From NCBI RefSeq assembly GCF_017114915.1, contig NZ_JAAUOE010000034.1, positions 23,692-60,887 on the forward strand: 37,196 bases of DNA, given 5' to 3'. The notes under the pieces were generated by a model. It was not told where the DNA came from. It was given only the letters and a program-made list of their open reading frames with translations, and made no database searches. Position 1 is the first letter of the stretch, and each line of letters opens with the position of its first letter. The translations under genes and the position numbers were made by a program. Source of the stretch: Pseudomonas frederiksbergensis (GTDB taxonomy: Bacteria; Pseudomonadota; Gammaproteobacteria; Pseudomonadales; Pseudomonadaceae). Below are positions 8,157 to 17,969 of the stretch, in pieces.

Positions 8157-9345
8157 CTCGGATTCCTTCACACGCCTGGATACGCGCCACTCGCCAGCCG
8201 CCACAGACCGCCGCCACGGCACTGACGCCGAGCACTGCCGCCAGGGCCAACGCGTAGTGACGCGCCAGCAGATGGCTGGCGTACTCGCCCGGCATCTGCG
8301 CAAATAAATGGTTCAGACCCGATTGCGCCAAGCCATACAGCCCGGCACTCAACAGGGCGGCCAGGCCGGCGCTGTACAGCGCCTGCACCACTACAAACAA
8401 CAGCAACGCCGCCGTGGAAAACCCCAGCAGGCGCAACACCGATAACGCTCGACGCTTGCGCTCGACCGCCGCCAGTGCCCCGGCAAAAATCGCCGCGAAC
8501 GCTCCCGTCAGGGCCAATCCGGCGATGATCCAGAACACGATCGACAGGTTGCGGCTCAGCGATTGCACCTGGGCAATGGCCTGGGCCTGGGTCGAGACCA
8601 ACAGATTCTGCGCAGCGAAGTACTGACGCAGCGGCTCGACATCCTGGAGGCTGCGGGCGTACAGGCGAAACGCCGGATACACCCGCTGCTCCGTGGCGCC
8701 CACAGCATCACCTGGCCAACCGAACACCGGCACAGCGCGGCCGTCCCGGTAATCTTCAGCCGCCTCCAGTAACGTCAACGGTGCGAACAATCCGTCCCGG
8801 GCGAAGGCTTCCAGCGGCAGAACCTGCAGCACCTGAACGCGAGTACGCTGCGCCTCGCCACGACCGGCCACCTGCCGGCCAAAACTGGCCTGCAACCAAT
8901 CACCGGCCTTGGCTCCGAGTTTTTCGGCGGTGGTCTGGCTGAGCAGCACCTGATCCAGCCCTTGGGGCACCGGCAGATTGCCGAGTAACGGATCGTGGGC
9001 GGCGCTGGGGATCATTTCGACGGTCACCGTCGAAGCGCCAGCGCTCAGATCCGCTGTCGCGGCAATTTGTCGGGTGCGCGGCAAGGCGAAAGCCACGTCG
9101 CTGCGCTGGCTCAATTGTTCGATAAACGCGGCACTGAATCGGCCGCCACCCAAGGGGATGATTTCCCGGGTGGCCGGGTCGTTTTCCAGGCGCTCGGTCA
9201 AACTGCTGACCAGGCCGAATTTCAAACCGAACAGCACCAGCAGCGGCGCGATCACCGCCACCAGCGCCAATACCGAACAGGCCGACAGCCACGCATCGTT
9301 GCGGTAATCCTGCCAGGCCAGGGAAGCCACCAGCGCGCCGCGCAT
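8149..9345 (-). CDS. tagS: TagS, FtsX/LolC-like ABC transporter permease of the TagQRST sensor
   Basis: A 398-aa inner-membrane protein. It has one N-terminal membrane segment (ACSVLALVAVIAPLLVLFGL), a large periplasmic domain, and C-terminal membrane segments including VFWIIAGLALTGAFAAIFAGAL and ALALAAVLGVSAVAAVCGG. This is the MacB/FtsX-type permease topology. It pairs with the ATPase TagT in a Lol-like complex that signals to PpkA. The ATG at 9345 is preceded by GGGGAGG and forms an ATGA overlap with the tagT stop. The frame extends upstream, but only within tagT. The assignment rests on topology plus position between tagT and tagR. Confidence 0.91.
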   Translation of the reverse strand: MRGALVASLAWQDYRNDAWLSACSVLALVAVIAPLLVLFGLKFGLVSSLTERLENDPATREIIPLGGGRFSAAFIEQLSQRSDVAFALPRTRQIAATADLSAGASTVTVEMIPSAAHDPLLGNLPVPQGLDQVLLSQTTAEKLGAKAGDWLQASFGRQVAGRGEAQRTRVQVLQVLPLEAFARDGLFAPLTLLEAAEDYRDGRAVPVFGWPGDAVGATEQRVYPAFRLYARSLQDVEPLRQYFAAQNLLVSTQAQAIAQVQSLSRNLSIVFWIIAGLALTGAFAAIFAGALAAVERKRRALSVLRLLGFSTAALLLFVVVQALYSAGLAALLSAGLYGLAQSGLNHLFAQMPGEYASHLLARHYALALAAVLGVSAVAAVCGGWRVARIQACEGIRDV

Positions 9346-10061
9346 CAGCAGGCCTCCCCTAGAGTGGCGGTGACACCGCCATCGACGTCGCGATGACAAC
9401 TGATGCGCCGCACCTGCAAACCGCTGGCGCGGGCCAGTGACTCGTCGTGGGTGGCGACGACGCAGCACACGCCGAGTTCGCGGGCGTGGGTCACCAGTAA
9501 CTGCATCACGCGTTCCGCGTTCAGCGGATCGAGGGCGGCAGTCGGCTCATCGGCCAGCAACAGACGCGGCCCATGGGCCAGGGCACGGGCGCAACTCACC
9601 CGTTGCCGTTGGCCGACGGACAAGCCGCCCGGCCTTTTGCCCAGTTGATCGGCGATATCCAGTGCCCCGGCCAGGCGATCCACGCTGCCATCGTCTTTCA
9701 AGCCGAGCAGTTGGCGCGACAGGTCGATGTTGCCGCGCACGTCCAGAAAATCCAGCAGGCCACCGGTTTGCAGCACGTAGCCCAAGTGCCGGCGGCGCAG
9801 GTCCGCCAAGGCACTGTGCGCCTCTGCGCGCCATAGCCTGGCAATGTCCGTCCTGATTTGGCCGGGCGCAAAATCAAACTGCCCGGCCTGATCCGGCGCC
9901 AGCACCAGCGCCAGCAAATCGAGCAACGTGCTTTTGCCGCAGCCACTGGGACCGACCACCGCCCATTGTTCACCGGCACGCAGTTGCAGCCGTGGAATCA
10001 CCAGGCTGTAGCGCTGGCCGCCGACGCCCCGGCTTTTGTGCACCGCGCTCAGGTTCATCAT
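9345..10061 (-). CDS. tagT: TagT, ABC transporter ATP-binding protein of the TagQRST sensor
   Basis: A 238-aa ABC ATPase. It has Walker A GPSGCGKST at 37-45, signature LSVGQ at 148-152, Walker B LLLADE at 168-173 and a switch histidine in VVATHDES. It is LolD/MacB-like and powers or gates TagS. In P. aeruginosa TagT and TagS are needed for PpkA-dependent activation. The first in-frame start is a GTG at 10064. The ATG at 10061 shares one base with the ppkA TGA stop, and another ATG follows at 10058; I list the 10061 start as most likely. Tight coupling to ppkA supports a single functional unit. Confidence 0.93.
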   Translation of the reverse strand: MMNLSAVHKSRGVGGQRYSLVIPRLQLRAGEQWAVVGPSGCGKSTLLDLLALVLAPDQAGQFDFAPGQIRTDIARLWRAEAHSALADLRRRHLGYVLQTGGLLDFLDVRGNIDLSRQLLGLKDDGSVDRLAGALDIADQLGKRPGGLSVGQRQRVSCARALAHGPRLLLADEPTAALDPLNAERVMQLLVTHARELGVCCVVATHDESLARASGLQVRRISCHRDVDGGVTATLGEAC

Positions 10062-13000
10062 CACGGCAGCGTCGACAACGGAACGCGGTACAAAGCATCA
10101 CCGGGTTCGGCATCGCCGAAACGCACCCAGTTGGCCAGGTCGTTGTGGAAGGTTTCGTAGAGGCGAATTTTGGAGTCCAGCTCGTCGATAAAGTCCTCCT
10201 GCTCGGCCACGCTCAGCGAAAGCCACAAATCCTGGGTCATGTTCAGCGACTTGCTGCGGTAGGGCAGCCCTTCCAGGTACTCACCCAGAACCCCGCCATC
10301 GGCCAGGTTGCCACCCTTGCGCAAAGCCGAGGGATCGCGGCTCATGTAGGCACTGGCGCTGGCGATTTCCTGGAAGAAATCCTTTGGTGAGGTCTGGGTC
10401 TTGCGGGCGGCATCGACGATCAGTTTCAGCGATTGCTGCAAGTCGTTGAGCTGCAATTTGGTCAGCATCACGCACACCTGGAACGCCGGCAGTGCCGGGT
10501 TGGTCAGGTCGCGGTCGGCGGTCCAGGCGCTGACCAGTTGCGGCGCCTGGCTGGCGGCTTTACGCCCCAGAAAGTCCATGTGCATCGCGTAGCCAACGGC
10601 CGCCGATTTGTCGGTCAGGCTCGGCGCGGCGCTCAGCAGCGGGACGGTTTGCGGTTTGTCGCTACGCACCTGATGCACCAGGTCGGCAAACACCGAACCG
10701 ATCTCGTCCACCCGTTCCCCGAACTTGCGCACATCGGCGCCCGGCACCGGAATGTACAGGTCACCGATCTGCGGGTTGGCGTCGGCGGTCAGGGTGCGGT
10801 ACTGGCTTTGCGCACCGCCATGGGTTTTCTTGCCGGCATCGCTGAGCAGGTGCAAGGCGTAGATCTTGATCTGCTTGCCCAGCGCGGCCTGACGCACTTC
10901 GGCCTCGTTCATTTGCGTGGCGGCATACGGGTCGTTCTTGCGCAAGGCACCGGCATCGGTGACCAACAGAATCACGCGCCCGCCATAGCCGGACCAGTCC
11001 ATGCCCTCGACCGCTTCCATCACACCGGCAAAGGCATCTTCGTTAAACGAATGGCTCGAGACCGTGGACGCCTTGACCTGACGCGCCAGGTCCATGAAAC
11101 GCTGCGGGTCGCGTCCTTGTTCGAGGGTGATCAAGGTTTTGGCGACGTATTCAAGGCCCGGGGTTTTTTGGGTGCTACTGCGAAACCCCACCAGGCCGAA
11201 GCTGACACTGTCCAGCTCGCCGCGCTCGGCGATGCGGGTTTGCAGTTGATGCACCACGTCACGGACTTGATCGATGTAAGGCTGCATGGACACGGTAGTG
11301 TCGACGACCAACACCACGGCGGTGCGGAACGCGTCGGCATTAGCGGTGCTGATGGGCGTGTTGTTGGCAGCGGCCTTCGGCGCATTGCCGGGGTCGATGG
11401 ACGCCACGTTGAGCAACTGCACCGGCTGGCCGTTTTCGTCGAAGCCCTCGCGCGAATCGAAGATCGGCAACAGGTAAAACTGGTTTTGCGGTACCGCGCT
11501 GGCGGCCGGTTCCAGGGCCAGCACCTGCTGGTTGTCTTCGTGGTTCTGCTGGGCCTTGAGCAACAGGTTTTTTGCCACCGAAGGGTCGGCCAGCAACCGC
11601 TCCACTTCGCCGGGTTGACGCAAAAACATCACCGGCGCACGGCCGGAGCGTTCGGTGAACTTGAGCACCAGGCTTTGCTTCCAGTCACTGACGTGTTCGG
11701 CTGGCAACCAGCCGTCACTGCGCCCGTCGGTGGCGGCGCCGACGCGCAGCCATGGGCTGCCGGCAACCTCTTTGCGCTGATAGACGTACAGCACGGAAAA
11801 CGCCGGCAAGGCCTTGCCGGGTGTGGCTCCCGGATCACTGGCGAGTTTCGCCCCCGGCTTGCTGAGCACCCGCTGGAACAAGGTTTTCTTGCCGGCCATC
11901 AGCAGCGGACGCTGACCGTCATCCACTTCCGTCGCCACGGGCGGGTTCACCGATGGCGCCACGGCTGGTGGCGGTGTTTTGACTGCAGGCACTGAAACCA
12001 CCGGCGCCTTGGCGTCCGCTTCGACGTCACCGGACAGCCACCAATACCCCCCGCCACCCAAGGCCAGCGCGACGGCTATCGCGACGGCGGCGAGTGCGAA
12101 CACCGGCCCCTTGCGCTGCTCCGAAACCGTGGACTGCGACATCGGCTTCACCGTCGGCGCAACAGGCTTGGCTTGAGGTTGTGGCTGCGCGGGGCTGGTC
12201 GGTATGTCGATGGACACCGGCGTCAGTCCCGCCAGGTCATTGCTCACCGGAAGGGGCAACGGCCGGATCGTGGTCGCTTCAGCTGATTCCCCGGGCAGAT
12301 TATCCAGCGCCTGCAACAGCGCTTTTGCATCCGGGAAACGCTCGGCCGGATCCTTGGCCAACAGCTTGCGCAGCACCTCTTGATAACGACCGTGATGCAC
12401 CGGCAGCTCCGGCAGCGGTTCGGTCAAATGCGCCAGGGCCGTGGAGAGCGCGTCGTTGCCGGTGTACGGCAGTTTGCCGACGAGGATTTCATAGAGCACC
12501 ACGCCCAGGGCATACAGATCGGCCCGGCCGTCAATGTCCTGGCCGCGCGCCTGTTCCGGGCTCATGTAGCTGGGCGTACCGACGGCGAAACCGGCTTGGG
12601 TGAACTGGGTGCGGTCGTCCAGGGACTTGGCGATGCCAAAGTCCGAGAGCACCGCTGTGCCATCGGCGCGGAACAGAATATTCGCCGGTTTGACGTCGCG
12701 ATGAACCAGCCCCAACCCATGGGCATAGCCCAGGGCCGAAGCGATCTGGCGGATGTAGATCAGGCCCTGCTCCGGCGTCAGGCCAGCGGCAATGCGCTCC
12801 TTGAGCGTGCCATTGGGCAGGTATTCCATGGCCATGTAATACAGCTCACCGACATTGCCGATGTCATGGATGGTGACCGTATGCGGGTGAGACAGGCGCG
12901 CCAGGGTTTTGCCTTCGCGCAGGAAGCGTTCGCAGAAACTCGGGTCGGCTGCCAGCGCGGCGGCCATGACTTTCAACGCCACCTTGCGCTCCAGCGAGCG

Positions 13001-13093
13001 CTGGGTCGCCAGGTAAACGCTGGCCATGGCGCCTTCGCCGATCTCACCGTCGATGTCGTAGCCCGGGATCAGAATGCTCGCGGTGAGGTTCAT
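10061..13093 (-). CDS. ppkA: PpkA, transmembrane Ser/Thr protein kinase activating the T6SS
   Basis: A 1010-aa bitopic inner-membrane kinase. The cytoplasmic kinase domain (about 10-270) has a Gly-rich loop GEIGEGAMASVY, Lys41 in VALKVM, catalytic HRDVKPAN at 131-138, DFG at 151-153 and the activation-loop end GTPSYMSPE. A proline-rich linker leads to a single membrane segment (about 331-353). The periplasmic part includes an SH3-like stretch (about 430-490) and a von Willebrand A domain from about 590, with metal-site motif DTTVS at 598-602. In P. aeruginosa PpkA phosphorylates Fha1 to recruit ClpV and trigger firing, and PppA reverses this. The ATG forms an ATGA overlap with the pppA stop. 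All key kinase residues are present. Confidence 0.97.
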   Translation of the reverse strand: MNLTASILIPGYDIDGEIGEGAMASVYLATQRSLERKVALKVMAAALAADPSFCERFLREGKTLARLSHPHTVTIHDIGNVGELYYMAMEYLPNGTLKERIAAGLTPEQGLIYIRQIASALGYAHGLGLVHRDVKPANILFRADGTAVLSDFGIAKSLDDRTQFTQAGFAVGTPSYMSPEQARGQDIDGRADLYALGVVLYEILVGKLPYTGNDALSTALAHLTEPLPELPVHHGRYQEVLRKLLAKDPAERFPDAKALLQALDNLPGESAEATTIRPLPLPVSNDLAGLTPVSIDIPTSPAQPQPQAKPVAPTVKPMSQSTVSEQRKGPVFALAAVAIAVALALGGGGYWWLSGDVEADAKAPVVSVPAVKTPPPAVAPSVNPPVATEVDDGQRPLLMAGKKTLFQRVLSKPGAKLASDPGATPGKALPAFSVLYVYQRKEVAGSPWLRVGAATDGRSDGWLPAEHVSDWKQSLVLKFTERSGRAPVMFLRQPGEVERLLADPSVAKNLLLKAQQNHEDNQQVLALEPAASAVPQNQFYLLPIFDSREGFDENGQPVQLLNVASIDPGNAPKAAANNTPISTANADAFRTAVVLVVDTTVSMQPYIDQVRDVVHQLQTRIAERGELDSVSFGLVGFRSSTQKTPGLEYVAKTLITLEQGRDPQRFMDLARQVKASTVSSHSFNEDAFAGVMEAVEGMDWSGYGGRVILLVTDAGALRKNDPYAATQMNEAEVRQAALGKQIKIYALHLLSDAGKKTHGGAQSQYRTLTADANPQIGDLYIPVPGADVRKFGERVDEIGSVFADLVHQVRSDKPQTVPLLSAAPSLTDKSAAVGYAMHMDFLGRKAASQAPQLVSAWTADRDLTNPALPAFQVCVMLTKLQLNDLQQSLKLIVDAARKTQTSPKDFFQEIASASAYMSRDPSALRKGGNLADGGVLGEYLEGLPYRSKSLNMTQDLWLSLSVAEQEDFIDELDSKIRLYETFHNDLANWVRFGDAEPGDALYRVPLSTLP

Positions 13094-13821
13094 GACGGCA
13101 CCTTCACAACGATGACGGTGATGTTGTCCGGCGCGCCGCGCATCAGGCTCAGGGACACCAGGCTGCTGGCGATTTCGCCGGGCTCGTCGTGGCCCAGCAC
13201 GTCGCGGATCTCATGGTCTTCAACGGTCTTGTTCAGCCCATCGCTGCACAACAGGTAACTGTCGCCGGGCTTCAACAGCAACTCGACCATCGCCAGCTCC
13301 AACTGGGCCTGGACCCCGATGGCGCGGGTGACAATATTGGACCGTGGATGCACCCGGGCTTCGGCTTCGCTGAGCAGGCCGCTGTCTTGCAGATCCTGGA
13401 CGTAACTGTGGTCCCGCGAAATGCGCTTGAGCCGGCCGTCACGCAGGCGATACAAGCGACTGTCACCCGCCCACAGGCATACCCCGCGCAAGTCACGCGC
13501 CGCCAGCACCACCACCGTGCTGCCCATCATGGTCACGCCGCGGTTGGCGGTTTCTTCGCGCACGGCCGCGTTAACCCGCAGCAGGTCGGTTTTCAGCGCC
13601 GCGACGTATTCATCCAGCGAGCGGCCCACGGCAATGCTACGCAGGCTGTCGACAATCAGACTGCTGACGTAGTCGCCCGCCGCGTGCCCGCCCATGCCAT
13701 CGGCGACCACCCACAGGCCTTGTTGCGGCAGGTCCAGGCAAGCGTCTTCGTTAACCTGGCGGACCATGCCGACATGACTCTTGCTTGCAGACTTGAATGT
13801 CTTTCCAACGCTTGGACACAT
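13090..13821 (-). CDS. pppA: PppA, PP2C-family phosphatase reversing PpkA signalling
   Basis: A 243-aa PPM/PP2C metal-dependent Ser/Thr phosphatase. Metal-binding motifs are visible: RQVNED (Asp26), VVADGMGGHAAG (Asp41), LCSDGLNK and GAPDNITVIVV. It is cytoplasmic and opposes PpkA by dephosphorylating Fha. The start at 13821 directly abuts the tagF stop (TAA at 13822-13824). AAGGTG lies upstream, and the resulting length is close to the P. aeruginosa homologue. A shorter start at Met19 is possible but would trim the first strand. It is a separate gene here, whereas some T6SS loci carry a TagF-PppA fusion. Confidence 0.96.
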   Translation of the reverse strand: MCPSVGKTFKSASKSHVGMVRQVNEDACLDLPQQGLWVVADGMGGHAAGDYVSSLIVDSLRSIAVGRSLDEYVAALKTDLLRVNAAVREETANRGVTMMGSTVVVLAARDLRGVCLWAGDSRLYRLRDGRLKRISRDHSYVQDLQDSGLLSEAEARVHPRSNIVTRAIGVQAQLELAMVELLLKPGDSYLLCSDGLNKTVEDHEIRDVLGHDEPGEIASSLVSLSLMRGAPDNITVIVVKVPS

Positions 13822-14472
13822 TTACACGACACCTTCTTGGCCGAGCAAAAATTGCGCAAAATCAGCGGCGGCCGGCAGTCCCTGGCACCGCAATAAGCCG
13901 GGGGCAATGCGCTCCGACCCCTGCCCCCACCACACACTGGCCCCATCGCAGGCCTGTTCGGCGAGGGCAGTCATTCGCGCCTGCGGATCGGTGGCATCAA
14001 AGCGGTTCAGGCCGGCAATACGGCTGCTCGGGGTGCGCGGCAGGCAGGTCGGACTGCCCAGCACCTCCAGCGCTGCACTGAAGGCTTCGAAGCTCGCCTC
14101 CACGCTCAACGTGCTCAACAGCAATTGCTCGACCTGTTCAAACCAGGCGTCCGAACCGCTCACCACCGACGCCGGGTCGGCATCGTGATCCAGCAGCACC
14201 GCGACGGTCAGCGGAAAATACCGGCCCACCCGATCGACGCTCGGCATCACCACCCCCACGGCGGCCTGCGGCCCACACACACCGGGCGCGACCATAAAGC
14301 GCCACAGCGGGCTGACCAGATAGGCATTCAGCCAACGCTCCCCGAGGCTCTGACTGGCGAGCAAACCCGCCGCCAGCCATGAATCCCAAGGGCCGATAAA
14401 ACTCTGCGGCAAGCCACGGCTGACAAAATCCCCGCGACTGGCCAACTTTCCATAGAAGCCCGGCGTGCTCAT
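13822..14472 (-). CDS. tagF: TagF, post-translational T6SS repressor (ImpM family)
   Basis: A 216-aa cytoplasmic protein with the TagF/ImpM N-terminal signature GFYGKLASRGDFVSRGLP and a following WDSWLAAGL segment, then GVVMPSVDRVGRYFPLTV. In P. aeruginosa TagF represses assembly independently of, and in parallel with, threonine phosphorylation, by sequestering Fha. The ATG forms an ATGA overlap with the tssM stop. It lies between tssM and pppA, as in HSI-I. No catalytic motif is expected for this family. Confidence 0.95.
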   Translation of the reverse strand: MSTPGFYGKLASRGDFVSRGLPQSFIGPWDSWLAAGLLASQSLGERWLNAYLVSPLWRFMVAPGVCGPQAAVGVVMPSVDRVGRYFPLTVAVLLDHDADPASVVSGSDAWFEQVEQLLLSTLSVEASFEAFSAALEVLGSPTCLPRTPSSRIAGLNRFDATDPQARMTALAEQACDGASVWWGQGSERIAPGLLRCQGLPAAADFAQFLLGQEGVV

Positions 14473-17400
14473 AAACGCTCCGGCAGGCTGAAACCGCTGA
14501 GCACACGGCTCTTGAACGGGTTGAAGGCACTGTTGGCCCGCAGCTCATAAGAAGCGCTGGCGCCGTCGACCCGCAGCCGCAGGTTGAAGCGGTCCGGCGA
14601 GTTGCCGGCGGTCAGGTCCGATTGCTCGAGCAGGCGGAACCAGGCCCAGGGGCCATCCAGGGTAATGCCGGACCGACCGCTGGCCGCGGGCGGCATGATC
14701 GAAATCCGCACCACGCCGATGCTGCCGGGGTTGGGCCATTGCATGGCGGTCGGGCGGCTCGGGCCGTGGTCGTAGCTCAATTGTTGGCCATCGAGGTCGA
14801 GCAAAAACTGGGTGATGGTGGCGTCCATTGCCACGGGTTTGAGTTCGAAGCGCACCATCGGCTGGGTGCCGCCGGAACGGAAAAACGCATCCCGGATGGC
14901 CGCTGCCCGCTGGAAGGTTTGCAGCACGCCCGGGGCGATGCCGAGCTTCTGCGCGGCGCCCGGTTGCCAGCGCCAGGCCTGGGTCGAGGTATCCACGTAC
15001 GGCTGCAGGTATTTGCGGAAGTAGTTGTCCATCACCCCGCCCACGCCGAAGAACTGGCCGAAGTCGTCCAGGGTCGCGTCCCGCGCGCTGCCCGGCGACA
15101 TCGGATAACGCCCGGCCAAAGACTGGCGATAGATATTCACCACTTCGCTGGTCCAGGCCGCGTTCAGTTGATTGCGAACACCCCCCATCATGCTGTTGGT
15201 GGTGGAGTTGACCACCGACTTGACCAGGCCCTGCACCAACGCTGGTTGACGCTCGGCGTTGAGGCTGACCCGTGTCGCGGCCGCCGCGGCCTGGTTCTTG
15301 GCTTCACCGAGCAAGGCGTCGCCACTGGCACCGACCATGGCGCTGACTTGCACATACAGGGCGTTCATGTCGGCCAGCAGGCCGTCGATGGCCGCCGGCT
15401 CGCCTTCGTTCTTGCTGACGAGGCTGTTGAGTTCAGCAAAATGCGCGGTGACGGGATCGTCACTGGCCGCAGGTGTGTTTTGCGTTGCCTGCTCCTGGCC
15501 GAGCAAGGTGCCCAAACGCTCCTTGAGCTTGTCGACCCCGCCGTCCACCGGCGCGCCCTTGGCGGCCAGCAGGCGTTCTTCCTGTTGCAGGTCAGTTTCC
15601 TTCGCCACCGCCACCAGCAGTTTTTTCAACGGCGAGGTCGGCCCGGAAATCACCCGCAGCACATCGGCGGCCTGGGCCACGCTGGTGATCGGTACGAAGT
15701 CGATATCCGCCAGCAAGGCGTCCCACTGACGCTGGAAATCCTGGAAATACAGGCGACGCACGTCGGCGGCCAGGCTGGCGACGTTCTGTTGTTCTGCCTG
15801 ATCGTGACCGAGCACCCACTGCTCCTCGGCCAGGGTGCCGGTCTGGTTCAGGCTGGTGAGCAAAAACCCTTGGCGGTAACCCTTGGCTGTGAAGAAGCCA
15901 CTCAAGGGTTCGCCCAGCGGCTTGCCGCTCTTGCGGCTGAACACTAGCGCGGCATCGCGCCCGGCCGCTTCGTTGAGACGAAAGTCCGGGATGCCGTCCG
16001 GCAGTTTCTGCCGCTTGATCCGGTCATAGACACGCTGGGCCACCGGCAGTTGCTGCAACTGCCGGCGCAGGTCATCGATCAGTCGCGAGTCGAGACGCGC
16101 GGTGGGCGGATGGCGCTCGAACAGTGCCTGCAAGTGCTCCCCGAGGGCTACGCGCTGCTCGGCCGGCAAGTCGCGCGGCAAGCTGCGGTCCCAGTCCAGG
16201 GCGATCCACGCCTTGATGAAGTCGGCATCGTAATGCTCGCTGTCGGCGAGCATCAGGTAGGCCTTCAAACCTTCATAAAGGAAATCCGAATGGCCGCCGC
16301 CGTGCAGTTGCTCTTCGATGCGCGTGAGCAAGCGTGGCGCGAAGACCGCGATCAACAGCTTGCGATAGACGCTGCCGGACTCGGCTTCAAGCATGTCGCC
16401 CTGATACAGGCCCAGGCCTTCGGCCCAGTTCGGTGAGTCGTCGGCCAGATGCTTCACTGCGTTGAGCAATGGCAACACCGCAAGCACGTCCCGCTGTGCC
16501 GGGCTGAGGTTCTGCACGGCCTGACCCAAGGGCACGACTTTCTGATCGACTTGCGCGATATACGTCTGATTGGCGCGGTAGCTGATCCACCACAAGGTCC
16601 CGACCACCAGCACCAGGGCCACGGTCGAGGCCAGCACGCCCTGAGCGATCCATTTGCGCCGACGTTCGACTTTCGGGTTGACCCCCACCAGCCCACGCTC
16701 GGCAAAGGCCACGGCGGTGAACAATTTTTCGATGAAGTAACTGCGCCCGGTGCCGGTCTGGCGCGCCAGGTGCTGGCGGTCCAGGTTCATGCTCTGGGCC
16801 ATGGAGCCGATCAGCCGGTCAATCGGGCTGCCTTCCTGGGTGCCGCTGGTGAAATACACCCCGCGCAACAGCACTCGCTCTTCAAAGGCATTGGGTTTGA
16901 ACACGCCCTCGAGGAAGCTTTGCAGGCAATCCTTCAACGCGCCGAACTGCTGTGGGAAACCGTAGATCAGATCCCGTCGTGCGGGATCGCGCTCCTGCTG
17001 CAAGCGCTCCACCAGCCGATCGTTCAGGCGTTGCTCCAGGCCGACGAATTCGCTTTGCAGATGGGCCAGCGGGCTGTCATTGCTTTTACCGTCGTCCAGG
17101 GCGAAGGTCATGCCCCAGACTTGCGCCCGCTCTTCCTTGCTCAGGGTGTCGAAATACTCCATGAAGCCGGGCACCAGATCGAGCTTGGTCAGCATCAGGT
17201 AGATCGGGAAGCGCACGCCCAATTGGGTGTACAGCTCCTGAATCCGCAGGCGTATCGCGGCGGCATGGGCGGCGCGTTCGGCGTCGCTGCCCAGCAGCAG
17301 GTCGGAGAGGCTGATGGCGATAAACGCACCGTCGATCGGGCGTCGGGCCCGCTGTTTTTTCAACAAGCCGAGAAAACCCAGCCATGCGGCTTTATCGACC

Positions 17401-17969
17401 GTCGCGTCGCTGTCTTGGGTGGTGTAGCGCCCGGCGGTGTCGAGCAGCACGGCCTGATCGGTAAACCACCAATCGCAATTGCGCGTGCCACCGACACCAC
17501 GGACCGCCCCGGCGCCCAACTGCGCCGCCAACGGAAAATGCAGCCCGGAATTGACCAGCGCCGTGGTCTTGCCCGAACCCGGCGGGCCGATGATCACGTA
17601 CCACGGCAATTCGTAGAGGTTGCGGCGTTCGTCACCGCCCAGCCTGGCTTTCTTCAACAGTGCCAGGGCTTCGTCCATGCGCTGGCGCAGGGTTTCGAGC
17701 TCCTCAAAGGTGGCGATGCTGGTCGGGTCCGGCGGGGTTTGCGCCGCCAGGCTACGCATGACTTCGGCGGCCTGACGGCGGGCCTGGATGATGCGAAACA
17801 CCCGGTAGGCGATCCACACCGCGAACACCAGAATGATCAGCGCCCAGCGCCGGCCTTCGGGCACCAGGAATTCGAGCAGCGGCCCGACGAACCAGATGAT
17901 CAGGCTCAGGGCGATCAGCCCCAGCAATGGAATGATCCAGCGGATGATAAAACTGAAAAACGCCTTCAC
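14469..17969 (-). CDS. tssM: TssM (IcmF), inner-membrane ATPase-like core of the membrane complex
   Basis: A 1166-aa inner-membrane protein. Two N-terminal membrane segments (about 8-30 and 42-60) precede a cytoplasmic P-loop domain with Walker A GPPGSGKTT at 128-136, a Walker B-like LLDTAG at 175-180 and a TKLD element at 261-264. A third membrane segment (about 440-463) is followed by a large periplasmic region that ends in the beta-rich domain contacting TssJ. TssM bridges TssL in the inner membrane and TssJ at the outer membrane. The ATG overlaps the tssL stop by 4 nt (ATGA). Length and topology are normal for the family, with an intact P-loop. Confidence 0.97.
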   Translation of the reverse strand: MKAFFSFIIRWIIPLLGLIALSLIIWFVGPLLEFLVPEGRRWALIILVFAVWIAYRVFRIIQARRQAAEVMRSLAAQTPPDPTSIATFEELETLRQRMDEALALLKKARLGGDERRNLYELPWYVIIGPPGSGKTTALVNSGLHFPLAAQLGAGAVRGVGGTRNCDWWFTDQAVLLDTAGRYTTQDSDATVDKAAWLGFLGLLKKQRARRPIDGAFIAISLSDLLLGSDAERAAHAAAIRLRIQELYTQLGVRFPIYLMLTKLDLVPGFMEYFDTLSKEERAQVWGMTFALDDGKSNDSPLAHLQSEFVGLEQRLNDRLVERLQQERDPARRDLIYGFPQQFGALKDCLQSFLEGVFKPNAFEERVLLRGVYFTSGTQEGSPIDRLIGSMAQSMNLDRQHLARQTGTGRSYFIEKLFTAVAFAERGLVGVNPKVERRRKWIAQGVLASTVALVLVVGTLWWISYRANQTYIAQVDQKVVPLGQAVQNLSPAQRDVLAVLPLLNAVKHLADDSPNWAEGLGLYQGDMLEAESGSVYRKLLIAVFAPRLLTRIEEQLHGGGHSDFLYEGLKAYLMLADSEHYDADFIKAWIALDWDRSLPRDLPAEQRVALGEHLQALFERHPPTARLDSRLIDDLRRQLQQLPVAQRVYDRIKRQKLPDGIPDFRLNEAAGRDAALVFSRKSGKPLGEPLSGFFTAKGYRQGFLLTSLNQTGTLAEEQWVLGHDQAEQQNVASLAADVRRLYFQDFQRQWDALLADIDFVPITSVAQAADVLRVISGPTSPLKKLLVAVAKETDLQQEERLLAAKGAPVDGGVDKLKERLGTLLGQEQATQNTPAASDDPVTAHFAELNSLVSKNEGEPAAIDGLLADMNALYVQVSAMVGASGDALLGEAKNQAAAAATRVSLNAERQPALVQGLVKSVVNSTTNSMMGGVRNQLNAAWTSEVVNIYRQSLAGRYPMSPGSARDATLDDFGQFFGVGGVMDNYFRKYLQPYVDTSTQAWRWQPGAAQKLGIAPGVLQTFQRAAAIRDAFFRSGGTQPMVRFELKPVAMDATITQFLLDLDGQQLSYDHGPSRPTAMQWPNPGSIGVVRISIMPPAASGRSGITLDGPWAWFRLLEQSDLTAGNSPDRFNLRLRVDGASASYELRANSAFNPFKSRVLSGFSLPERL